IMG/VR virus record: IMGVR_UViG_3300042673_001525
Span: 1 to 54,306 of that record
Source: a virus
Direction: 5' to 3' (one strand)
Length of the DNA: 54,306 bases
Shown: one piece after another, positions 48,453-53,956 of the stretch
How the letters are laid out: the number at the start of each line of letters is the position of its first letter
How positions within the stretch are numbered: the first letter of the stretch is position 1
Program-made: the position numbers and the translations under genes
The notes under the pieces: model-generated
The model's database searches: none
The model's input: the letters and a program-made list of their open reading frames with translations, nothing else
What the model was told of the DNA's origin: nothing

Positions 48453-48629
48453 ATGCCTGATGATGAATATGAGTTTCATTATGATAGTGTTGTGGAAGAT
48501 TCCGACGCTCTATATGAAGATGACTTTTTTGATGTGATTTTTGATGATGATGACGATTATGATTCTCCTGACCAACAGGACTATGAATATTACTATCATA
48601 ATGTAGTGGATGAACTAGACAACGAATAG
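48453..48629 (+). CDS. Very acidic mini-protein
   Basis: 58 residues, AAAGGAGAAACGACT before ATG. About half Asp/Glu and many Tyr (EYEFHYDSVVEDSDALYEDD; a DDDDD run; YEYYYHNVVDELDNE). Third strongly acidic mini-protein of the arm. DNA mimicry or disorder are both possible. Confidence 0.7.
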   Translation: MPDDEYEFHYDSVVEDSDALYEDDFFDVIFDDDDDYDSPDQQDYEYYYHNVVDELDNE

Positions 48630-48643
48630 CCCTTTCTCGTCTG

Positions 48644-48733
48644 GTGGACGCAACTTGGTGGGACAAGTATTCTATACCTAGGCATAACGCCTTATCTATC
48701 CTTTCTTAGTACGTTCGAATCGTGCCGTCCATC
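48644..48733 (+). tRNA. Degenerate tRNA-like element
   Basis: Acceptor GTGGACG pairs with CGTCCAT, D arm ACTTG-GTGGGA-CAAGT (5 bp), T arm GTACG-TTCGAAT-CGTGC with the canonical loop. The roughly 40 nt between D and T arms form no standard anticodon arm: AGGC/GCCT is the best stem, and CATAACG lacks U33. It may be a class II relict or have an insertion. No amino acid assigned. Confidence 0.4.
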
Positions 48734-48745
48734 TTTGACTCTCCT

Positions 48746-49222
48746 ATGGAAGACGTAAGAAAAACAACCGAAGGCAAGTATATTCAGGGTGCTAGCCACA
48801 CTTGCCACGTTTTGAATCATAAGGCTAGAAATAAGATTATTATTAAGGCTGTTTGTGATCTAAGAAAAATAGCAGATAGTTTTGATAGCATTGCCTGCTG
48901 CGGTGTAAGTGGATTGATGGTGGTTCCACAAATCGCAGAGTTACTCAACAAGAATATTGTTGTGGTAAGAAAGGGGGAACAATGCTATTCAGAGTTTCGT
49001 ACCGAGGGAGTGGCCCCTTTTCAATATATTATATTAGACGATTTAATCTGTTCTGGTTCGACCGTTCGGCATATTAAAAAGGTAATCAAGGATGAATACT
49101 CGCGTTCTCATTGTGTTGGGGTGTATTGTTATCTGCCTAATGAATGTGCTTATCGTAACGATGAGGATGGTTCTAAACTCTGCAAGCGTGATCTCGGTGT
49201 TTCGCTCCTAAATATTGGGTGA
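48746..49222 (+). CDS. Phosphoribosyltransferase-like protein
   Basis: 158 residues from ATG 48746; an upstream GTG at 48722 would start inside the tRNA-like T arm. Residues 95-107 (YIILDDLICSGST) are the PRPP-binding loop of type I phosphoribosyltransferases (hydrophobic strand, D-D-x-x-x-S/T-G-x-T), after SIACCGVSGLMVVPQIAELLNKNIVVVRK (about 48-76), the substrate half of the fold. Nearest in form to adenine or orotate phosphoribosyltransferases. It could help nucleotide salvage or base modification. No Shine-Dalgarno sequence is visible. Confidence 0.78.
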   Translation: MEDVRKTTEGKYIQGASHTCHVLNHKARNKIIIKAVCDLRKIADSFDSIACCGVSGLMVVPQIAELLNKNIVVVRKGEQCYSEFRTEGVAPFQYIILDDLICSGSTVRHIKKVIKDEYSRSHCVGVYCYLPNECAYRNDEDGSKLCKRDLGVSLLNIG

Positions 49223-49266
49223 CTGCCACAATGGCAGCATCCGCGGACCGCCTGCCAAAATGGCAG
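49223..49266. repeat. Tandem palindrome pair 12
   Basis: CTGCCACAATGGCAG at 49223 (1 nt after the stop) and CTGCCAAAATGGCAG at 49252, spacing 29, core CCGCGGACCG. Confidence 0.9.
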
Positions 49267-49291
49267 AAAAGATTTTCTGGATTTCTAACGC

Positions 49292-49319
49292 TTGACAAGC
49301 CGAATACATACTGTAGAAT
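49292..49319 (+). promoter_or_regulatory. CCGAATA-type promoter
   Basis: TTGACA (49292-49297), 16-bp spacer with GCCGAATA, TAGAAT (49314-49319). Confidence 0.82.
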
Positions 49320-49365
49320 CAGCGTATCGGAACGAAAGAAGTTAGCCACCACGAAGGAGATTAAG

Positions 49366-50310
49366 ATGCCTGCTGCTGTTGAAAAGATGATGTTTGTTGG
49401 TGAGACACCTTGGCATGGCCTTGGTAATCAGGTCGATGAGGGTATCGCTGTTAACGATGCTATTGTCGAGGCTGGTCTGGATTGGGAAGTGGGTCTGAAG
49501 GATTTGCAGACCGTTGATGGTACTCCTGTTAATCATCGTGCAACATATCGCAAGAGCGATGGTAGCATCCTTGGTGTTGTTGGACCTCGCTATACCCCTC
49601 TCCAGAATAAAGATGCGTTTGATTGGTTCCAGCCTTTCCTTGATGCTAACGAGTGTTCGATCCATACTGCCGGATCGCTCCACCTTGGTCAAAAGGTCTG
49701 GGTTCTCGCTCAACTCAACCGCGACAATAGCGAGATTGTTCCGGGTGATGAGGTTAGCAAGTTTATCCTGCTGAGTAATAGCCACGACGGTACAACGGCT
49801 ATTCGTGTCGGATACACTCCGATTCGTGTGGTCTGCGTGAATACGCTGTCATATGCTCACAAGCATGCGAACAGCCAACTGATTCGTATTCGTCACACTC
49901 GCTCCAGCCAGAAGAATCTGGAACAGGTTCGTGATATTATGGACAATATTAACGCTGGTTTTGAGGCTACTGCGGAACAGTATCGGTTCCTTGCTGGTAA
50001 GCAGTTTAACCAGAAGGATATTGATAAGTATGTTAAGGTTGTGCTGAATATTAAGGGTGCTGACGAGGATATTAAGACTCGTACCCGTAATATTATGGAC
50101 GATATTATGAGCCGTATCGAAGGCCCAAAGCAGACTGCGGCTAATGTTCGCGGTACTTGGTGGGCTGCTTATAATGGGTTCAATGAATATCTGAACTATG
50201 GTAAGGGTCGCACGACTGACAACCGGCTCGATAGCCTCTGGTTCGGCCAGAACGCTAACGAGAATAATAAGGCGTTGGAATCCGCTCTGGAGTTTGCCAA
50301 CGCGATCTAG
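49366..50310 (+). CDS. DUF932 phage/plasmid-like protein
   Basis: 314 residues from ATG 49366, GAAGGAGATTAAG upstream. The N-terminal TPWHGLGNQVDEG (residues 14-26) and the 'GLDWEVGLKDL' segment are hallmarks of DUF932 (TIGR03299-type) proteins found in many phages and plasmids. FILLSNSHDGTTAIRVGYTPIRVVCVNTL (about 137-165) matches the family's central block. Length is usual. The molecular function is not established; links to DNA metabolism are suggested by context in other phages. Regular codon use and its own terminator suggest strong expression. Confidence 0.92.
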   Translation: MPAAVEKMMFVGETPWHGLGNQVDEGIAVNDAIVEAGLDWEVGLKDLQTVDGTPVNHRATYRKSDGSILGVVGPRYTPLQNKDAFDWFQPFLDANECSIHTAGSLHLGQKVWVLAQLNRDNSEIVPGDEVSKFILLSNSHDGTTAIRVGYTPIRVVCVNTLSYAHKHANSQLIRIRHTRSSQKNLEQVRDIMDNINAGFEATAEQYRFLAGKQFNQKDIDKYVKVVLNIKGADEDIKTRTRNIMDDIMSRIEGPKQTAANVRGTWWAAYNGFNEYLNYGKGRTTDNRLDSLWFGQNANENNKALESALEFANAI

Positions 50311-50335
50311 TCTTCCTTTCGTGGCGTGGTAAGAG

Positions 50336-50372
50336 CCGCCGTAGGGGTAATGCCCTGCGGCGGTTTCTTTTT
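50336..50372 (+). terminator. Rho-independent terminator after the DUF932 gene
   Basis: CCGCCGTAGGG (50336-50346) pairs with CCCTGCGGCGG (50353-50363), 6-nt loop, then TTTCTTTTT. Confidence 0.93.
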
Positions 50373-50381
50373 ATACCATGA

Positions 50382-50425
50382 CTGCCAAAACGGCAGACGG
50401 CCCGCGGCGCCTGTCAAGATGGCAG
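50382..50425. repeat. Tandem palindrome pair 13
   Basis: CTGCCAAAACGGCAG at 50382 and CTGTCAAGATGGCAG at 50411, spacing 29, core CCCGCGGCGC. It follows a bona fide terminator, so termination cannot be the only role of these pairs. Confidence 0.87.
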
Positions 50426-50460
50426 ATCGAGATTTTGTCAAAGAATCTCAAAAAGGTTGC

Positions 50461-50489
50461 TTGCTACTCCAGGGGTTAGACGATACAAT
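50461..50489 (+). promoter_or_regulatory. CGATA-type promoter (weak -35)
   Basis: TTGCTA (50461-50466), 17-bp spacer ending in ACGA, TACAAT (50484-50489). Confidence 0.6.
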
Positions 50490-50495
50490 GGAGGC

Positions 50496-50606
50496 GTAAG
50501 TCGTTATCTGTCAAGGGTTTACGACTAATATTAGTAGAAGAGATTAGATGAAATCTTTTCTATAAAATATATAGATGATCACCAACCCAATTTACTTGGA
50601 TTACCC
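50496..50606 (+). ncRNA. Possible structured leader RNA
   Basis: No ORF. AGTCGT/ACGACT pair across about 16 nt (50503 and about 50522), followed by the palindrome CTAATATTAG, a hairpin AGATT/AATCT and CCAA-TTTAC-TTGG. It lies between a promoter and TAGTCAGCGA element 5, so it is either a leader of the next operon or a small RNA. Confidence 0.3.
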
Positions 50607-50645
50607 AATCCTACGGATTTGCGGTCTTGGCGATAGTCAGCGAAA
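50607..50645 (+). repeat. TAGTCAGCGA element 5
   Basis: Hairpin AATCC TAC GGATT, then TTGC, ATAGTCAGCGAAA; ends 12 nt before the next start codon, so here it lies in the 5' leader of a gene. Confidence 0.75.
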
Positions 50646-50657
50646 GAAAGGGTCACT

Positions 50658-50819
50658 ATGAAAGTTTATGTAGTATTTGATTTCCCTGAGATATCGGACG
50701 TTAATAGTCCAGAAGCAGATTTTGCTATTGATAGTCTCAGTGAAGATTTGACCGGGTTTGCTAGAGATGGTGAATATGAGTGGTATATTGATGATGCAGA
50801 AGGAGGAACTAATGGCTAA
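50658..50819 (+). CDS. Small acidic hypothetical protein
   Basis: 53 residues, AAAGGGTCACT before ATG. MKVYVVFDFPEISDVNSPEA... with an alpha/beta pattern, 'ADFAIDSLSEDL' helix and EWYIDDAEG end. It starts an operon of five overlapping mini-genes (to 51481). Its fold may resemble the product at 51150. Confidence 0.65.
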   Translation: MKVYVVFDFPEISDVNSPEADFAIDSLSEDLTGFARDGEYEWYIDDAEGGTNG

Positions 50820-50997
50820 TAAATATGTTAAGTATTTTACTGCTACTATTAAAGTAGAGGGTGACTCTGATGAGGCGATCAATCATATCGGTCGCAATAT
50901 TCAAAACTGGATTGATGATACTCTGATTGATGATACTATTTTTACTGATGGTAGTGGTGATGCTATTATGGTTTCTTGGAGGGAAAATAATGGATGA
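50812..50997 (+). CDS. Small hypothetical protein
   Basis: 61 residues from ATG 50812, AAGGAGGAACTA upstream; overlaps the previous gene by 8 nt. KYFTATIKVEGDSDEAINHIGRNIQNWIDDTLIDDTIFTDGSGDAIMVSW has a ferredoxin-like beta-alpha-beta look. Confidence 0.7.
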   Translation: MANKYVKYFTATIKVEGDSDEAINHIGRNIQNWIDDTLIDDTIFTDGSGDAIMVSWRENNG

Positions 50998-51175
50998 AAT
51001 TATTAGGGCGATTAATGATAGTCTGGATAATGCTAAAACCAAACTAACATGGTACTCTATTACTGGGGATAGTCAGTATATGGATGAGTGTAAAGAATGG
51101 CAAAATATTGCTAGTATCTATATGAATCAACTTATCATGGAGCAGAAGAATGAAAGTTGTGCAAGTACAAATTGA
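50990..51175 (+). CDS. Small helical hypothetical protein
   Basis: 61 residues from ATG 50990, GGAGGGAAAATA upstream, overlapping its neighbour by 8 nt. EIIRAINDSLDNAKTKLTWYSITGDSQYMDECKEWQNIA: two helices in the manner of a hairpin. Confidence 0.65.
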   Translation: MDEIIRAINDSLDNAKTKLTWYSITGDSQYMDECKEWQNIASIYMNQLIMEQKNESCASTN

Positions 51176-51308
51176 ATTGGTTATTAATGATGATGTAACC
51201 GATAAGCAGGATATTGCTGTTTATCTTACTGATAGATTGTATAGTGATCCTGAATTCTTTGGGGATTTTGGTCCTGAGAATATTTTATCTGTAAAGGAAT
51301 TTGAATGA
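51150..51308 (+). CDS. Small hypothetical protein
   Basis: 52 residues from ATG 51150, ATGGAGCAGAAGA upstream, overlapping its neighbour by 26 nt. KVVQVQIELVINDDVTDKQDIAVYLTDRL is a beta-alpha segment like that of the first operon gene. Confidence 0.6.
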   Translation: MKVVQVQIELVINDDVTDKQDIAVYLTDRLYSDPEFFGDFGPENILSVKEFE

Positions 51309-51481
51309 GATACGATCCTGAATATAACAGTTATAAGTTTAGCAGTGAAGAGCTTATCCATATTGTTGATGGGTTAAATTTTTATAAACTTTATTCTCCT
51401 CTAGAAGATAAGTTTGCTAAAAGTATTGAGATCCTTATTCATAATCTTATTAAGAGTACCAAGATGCCTATGAGTCAGTAA
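51305..51481 (+). CDS. Small hypothetical protein
   Basis: 58 residues, ATGA overlap with the previous gene. MRYDPEYNSYKFSSEELIHIVDGLNFYKLYSPLEDKFAKSIEILIHNLIK: helical, Tyr/Phe-rich. Confidence 0.6.
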   Translation: MRYDPEYNSYKFSSEELIHIVDGLNFYKLYSPLEDKFAKSIEILIHNLIKSTKMPMSQ

Positions 51482-51755
51482 CCAGTGTGTTGTGTGTTCG
51501 TTCTTATGATAATCGTGTGGGTCTGAAAAGTCAAGCAGTGGTATGTTATGTTGTAAAGGAGTATAGGTTCTAGTTACTAGTATCTTACTCTATTCACATT
51601 ACTTACACTTATCACTACTCACTGACCTAGATATTATTACTTAACTGCTCTGCATAATATATCCCCCTCCAGAGATACCCTGTCAAGTAGCGAAACCCGC
51701 TTAATAAAAAATAGTTTTAGTGGGTTGGATTTGTAAGTCGTTTAGTATCAAAGGG
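51482..51755 (+). other. Gene-free stretch
   Basis: No convincing ORF. The only structure seen is ACCCGCT/AGTGGGT (about 51698-51728, loop AT-rich), a hairpin without a T tract. Rich in short CT/TA motifs. Confidence 0.4.
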
Positions 51756-51784
51756 TTGCGTCAGATCGGCCGATATGGTATGAT
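51756..51784 (+). promoter_or_regulatory. CCGATA-type promoter (weak -35)
   Basis: TTGCGT (51756-51761), 17-bp spacer with GCCGATA, TATGAT (51779-51784). Confidence 0.65.
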
Positions 51785-51819
51785 ACAGTGTGTGTTCAAA
51801 CCGTTTGTAAAGGATGTTA

Positions 51820-51891
51820 ATGACTATTGTTCTTATTGCTAGTTGTGTTATTGGTATTATGAATGGTCTTGCTGTGGTTAAAAATGGTTAG
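51820..51891 (+). CDS. 23-residue hydrophobic mini-protein
   Basis: MTIVLIASCVIGIMNGLAVV..., one membrane helix, with AAAGGATGTTA before ATG and its own promoter. Size alone makes it uncertain. Confidence 0.45.
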   Translation: MTIVLIASCVIGIMNGLAVVKNG

Positions 51892-51900
51892 TAGTTTTTG

Positions 51901-51989
51901 AATGAGATATTCTGGTATTAGTATGTTTGCCCAACGCTATTGTTTTTAACTTTCATCATTAGCAAACTTGACTATACCACAATCTCATT
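51901..51989. repeat. Nested inverted repeats before tRNA-Ser
   Basis: Outer arms AATGAGAT (51901-51908) and ATCTCATT (51982-51989); inner arms GTTTGC (51925-51930) and GCAAAC (51962-51967). The region can fold as RNA on either strand and overlaps the minus-strand promoter. Confidence 0.55.
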
Positions 51990-51998
51990 GGTTGTCAA
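51971..51998 (-). promoter_or_regulatory. Minus-strand promoter in the right arm
   Basis: On the minus strand TTGACA (51998-51993), 16-bp spacer ending TGG, TATAGT (51976-51971). It would make an RNA running left from about 51964, beginning with GTTTGC...GCAAAC, antisense to the mini-gene at 51820. No minus-strand ORF follows. Confidence 0.55.
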
Positions 51999-52012
51999 AT
52001 AACAAAACAGGA

Positions 52013-52099
52013 GGAGAGATGGCTGAGTGGACTATAGCAACGGTTTACTAAACCGTCGAGGGTTAAAATCCTCCGGGGGTTCGAATCCCTCTCTCTCCG
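52013..52099 (+). tRNA. tRNA-Ser with ACT anticodon
   Basis: Class II tRNA: acceptor GGAGAGA/TCTCTCC, anticodon stem ACGGT/ACCGT with loop TTACTAA, long variable arm GAGG/CCTC, T loop TTCGAAT. The anticodon reads ACT (codon AGT), unusual because bacteria normally use GCT. Confidence 0.85.
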
Positions 52100-52110
52100 T
52101 TGTATTACCT

Positions 52111-52149
52111 AATATATTAAGTTTGCTTTGGTTGCTCATAGTCAGCGAA
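52111..52149 (+). repeat. TAGTCAGCGA element 6
   Basis: TAATATATTA palindrome in place of the AATCC hairpin, then GTTTG, CATAGTCAGCGAAG; it lies between tRNA-Ser (11 nt) and tRNA-Gly (5 nt). Confidence 0.75.
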
Positions 52150-52154
52150 GTTTT

Positions 52155-52226
52155 GCAACAGTAACTCAATGGTAGAGTGAAAGATTTCCAATCTTTATGT
52201 TGAGGGTTCAAGTCCCTTCTGTTGCT
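52155..52226 (+). tRNA. tRNA-Gly (TCC)
   Basis: Acceptor GCAACAG/CTGTTGC, anticodon stem AAAGA/TCTTT with loop TTTCCAA, T arm with TTCAAGT. Confidence 0.92.
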
Positions 52227-52237
52227 TAGTCTCACCC

Positions 52238-52277
52238 AATATAATAGGTTTGGTTTTTTTGGTCGTAGTCAGCGAAA
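52238..52277 (+). repeat. TAGTCAGCGA element 7
   Basis: CCAATATAATAGG-type hairpin, TTTGG, then GTCGTAGTCAGCGAAA; 11 nt after tRNA-Gly and 11 nt before a start codon. Confidence 0.75.
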
Positions 52278-52288
52278 GTCGGGGGCTT

Positions 52289-52477
52289 ATGATAGCATAT
52301 GTATTAGATAAAGAGATTACTGGGGAAAAAATTTTGCAGGATATAAATGGTTTAATAAATAAGTTTAAACAAACGAATCCACAAAATATTCCTATCCTAA
52401 CTATATCCATAAAAACTATTAGTCACGAAGATACTAGTCTCATTCCTAAGTTAGAACACAAGGTTTGTTCTACCTAA
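52289..52477 (+). CDS. Small hypothetical protein
   Basis: 62 residues from ATG 52289; the upstream GGGGG is an imperfect ribosome site. MIAYVLDKEITGEKILQDINGLINKFKQTNPQNIPILTISIK has an alpha/beta pattern. The stop overlaps the start of TAGTCAGCGA element 8. Confidence 0.6.
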   Translation: MIAYVLDKEITGEKILQDINGLINKFKQTNPQNIPILTISIKTISHEDTSLIPKLEHKVCST

Positions 52478-52514
52478 TATATCAAGTTTGCCCAGGTTGC
52501 TCGTAGTCAGCGAG
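52476..52514 (+). repeat. TAGTCAGCGA element 8
   Basis: AATATATCAAGTTTG, 12 nt, GTAGTCAGCGAG; 10 nt before the next start codon. CTCG/CGAG can pair around TAGTCAG. Confidence 0.72.
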
Positions 52515-52524
52515 TTTTATCATC

Positions 52525-52644
52525 ATGAATAGTCTTGGATATTTTAGGGATTATGGGTGGCTAATAATTTTTTTCACATTAATATACTATATGACTACCA
52601 TTTCTTATCTGCATTACTACTTAGAGAGAAAAGACCATGACTGA
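52525..52644 (+). CDS. Membrane mini-protein
   Basis: 39 residues: GWLIIFFTLIYYMTTISYLHYYL is one membrane helix with a charged ERKDHD end. Overlaps the next gene by 8 nt. No clear Shine-Dalgarno sequence. Confidence 0.5.
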   Translation: MNSLGYFRDYGWLIIFFTLIYYMTTISYLHYYLERKDHD

Positions 52645-52825
52645 AGAATTTCACAAACCTTTTGTTAAAAGTTTACTAATAGTTGCTTTTGCCACAGTAG
52701 TTGCTATGATTTCTAGTAGATATGTGGCCAATCATTATGCAAATACTAAATTTTACCCTGCAAAAACCATAGAATACTCCTCTCAAAAATCCCAAGAACA
52801 AGTATATTCATCAGTTGTTGAGTAA
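52637..52825 (+). CDS. Small membrane protein
   Basis: 62 residues with GAGAGAAAAGACC before ATG. Residues 12-30 (SLLIVAFATVVAMISSRYV) form one membrane helix; the rest is polar and likely periplasmic. Pairs with the preceding membrane mini-protein. Confidence 0.62.
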   Translation: MTEEFHKPFVKSLLIVAFATVVAMISSRYVANHYANTKFYPAKTIEYSSQKSQEQVYSSVVE

Positions 52826-52929
52826 ATACAAGGCACTTCTGCATAATATTGTCCTATTTTTACTTATTGAATATAGCGGTCATCTAAAACGGATTAAAGG
52901 CCACATTAGGAAATGGCCGATAATACCCC

Positions 52930-52958
52930 TTGACAACCCATCTGGTTCATGGTATACT
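52930..52958 (+). promoter_or_regulatory. Sigma70-type promoter
   Basis: TTGACA (52930-52935), 17-bp spacer ending ATGG, TATACT (52953-52958). GCCGATAA lies just upstream of the -35 box (52916-52923) rather than in the spacer. Confidence 0.72.
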
Positions 52959-53002
52959 GGTACTGGTAGTAATGGTATTTTTCTTAATAGGTATAGGTAA
53001 AA

Positions 53003-53179
53003 ATGTATAGGAATGTATTGTTGACCGATAAAGAAATCGCTCTACTCAAGACTATTATTAGCCAAACTCTACATGAAAAAATCGTTCCCCAAGCACAAAA
53101 TTTGACCATTATTCATAACAGGTTACGAGAAATCAAGCCTCTAGTTTCTAATAATCAATTCTTTAATTATGGTAAATAG
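53003..53179 (+). CDS. Small helical hypothetical protein
   Basis: 58 residues, TAGGTAAAA before ATG. LLTDKEIALLKTIISQTLHEKIVPQAQNLTIIHNRLREIKPLV: helical with an 'IxxRLREIK' end. It may be a small regulator or structural peptide. Confidence 0.6.
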   Translation: MYRNVLLTDKEIALLKTIISQTLHEKIVPQAQNLTIIHNRLREIKPLVSNNQFFNYGK

Positions 53180-53186
53180 GGATGTA

Positions 53187-53384
53187 ATGGGCAAGAAATC
53201 AAAACAATCAGATGTTATTGGGCCTCATACCCACAAATATGGTAAAATGCAAGGTAATGAGATGATTGATGGACGACTTATTCTACGAATGATTGGGTCT
53301 TATAAGTTTAAGAAAGTGGCTTACTTCGATAGTTATCTTGAGGCTAATAGGGTGTTCTATGAATGGTTGGAGGAAAATAAATGA
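53187..53384 (+). CDS. Small basic hypothetical protein
   Basis: 65 residues from ATG 53187 (AGGGATGTA upstream; ATG 53169 is an alternative). GKKSKQSDVIGPHTHKYGKMQGNEMIDGRLILRMIGSYKFKKVAYFDSYLEANRVFYEWLEENK: basic N-terminus, beta strands and a C-terminal helix. Confidence 0.6.
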   Translation: MGKKSKQSDVIGPHTHKYGKMQGNEMIDGRLILRMIGSYKFKKVAYFDSYLEANRVFYEWLEENK

Positions 53385-53488
53385 AACAATCTTTGTGGAA
53401 CTGGCTTTTCCTCTCATGTGCTATAAGTATTATTATTTTTCTTGCAGAAATAGTTTTGCTATTAGAGAAACTTGGAAATAACAAATGA
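53381..53488 (+). CDS. Membrane mini-protein
   Basis: 35 residues, ATGA overlap with the previous gene and GGAGGAAAATAA as ribosome-binding site. LWNWLFLSCAISIIIFLAEIVLLLEKL is one membrane helix. Confidence 0.55.
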   Translation: MKQSLWNWLFLSCAISIIIFLAEIVLLLEKLGNNK

Positions 53489-53736
53489 ACATTAATCTTG
53501 ACAAACCTAATATCAAAAAGGGTTTCAAACCCACCAAATCAGAATCCTTCCCTATTAATGCTGATGGTTTGGTAATGTATTTGTATACTGCTGGTGATAA
53601 TGGTAATAGGTATACAAGAGTAGAGTTTAATGACTATTCTACCTATAATGATTATATTATGATAATGGATAGAGAAGCCTTAAAGGGAATGGCCGATTTT
53701 ATCAATAACTATCTGGAGAAAAATTATGAAAACTAA
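53485..53736 (+). CDS. Small hypothetical protein
   Basis: 83 residues, ATGA overlap. Beta-rich: GLVMYLYTAGDNGNRYTRVEFNDYSTYNDYIMIMDREALKGMADFINNYL. The last helix is typical of small phage proteins. Confidence 0.65.
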   Translation: MNINLDKPNIKKGFKPTKSESFPINADGLVMYLYTAGDNGNRYTRVEFNDYSTYNDYIMIMDREALKGMADFINNYLEKNYEN

Positions 53737-53929
53737 ATTTCCACAAGAATTATATGATTTACTTAATCTTCAATTTCATGCTGCAACCACTAGCAATAGT
53801 TGTAAAATACTGCCTACATTCGATAAGGACAAAGAAGGAGATCTATCAATAAGTATATGTTTTAATGGAATCTCAATAATCTTAAATGATAACGGAACAT
53901 GGTATTATTCAAAACCAACCAATAATTGA
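53726..53929 (+). CDS. Small hypothetical protein
   Basis: 67 residues, overlapping the previous gene by 11 nt, GGAGAAAAATT as ribosome site. LPTFDKDKEGDLSISICFNGISIILNDNGTWYYS forms a beta sheet; an N-terminal helix (PQELYDLLNLQF). Confidence 0.65.
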   Translation: MKTKFPQELYDLLNLQFHAATTSNSCKILPTFDKDKEGDLSISICFNGISIILNDNGTWYYSKPTNN

Positions 53930-53956
53930 TAATTTTACACTTATAGGAGAAAAGAA

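Noticed and set aside
36492-50425. CRISPR array or MITE family for the palindrome pairs
   Set aside because: Copies are 0.5-3 kb apart, not in an array, lack spacers and terminal target-site duplications, and always sit at gene ends next to promoters.
52815-53000. ORF of 61 codons after the membrane protein
   Set aside because: It starts at TTG without a ribosome site, overlaps the preceding gene and contains a good promoter inside.
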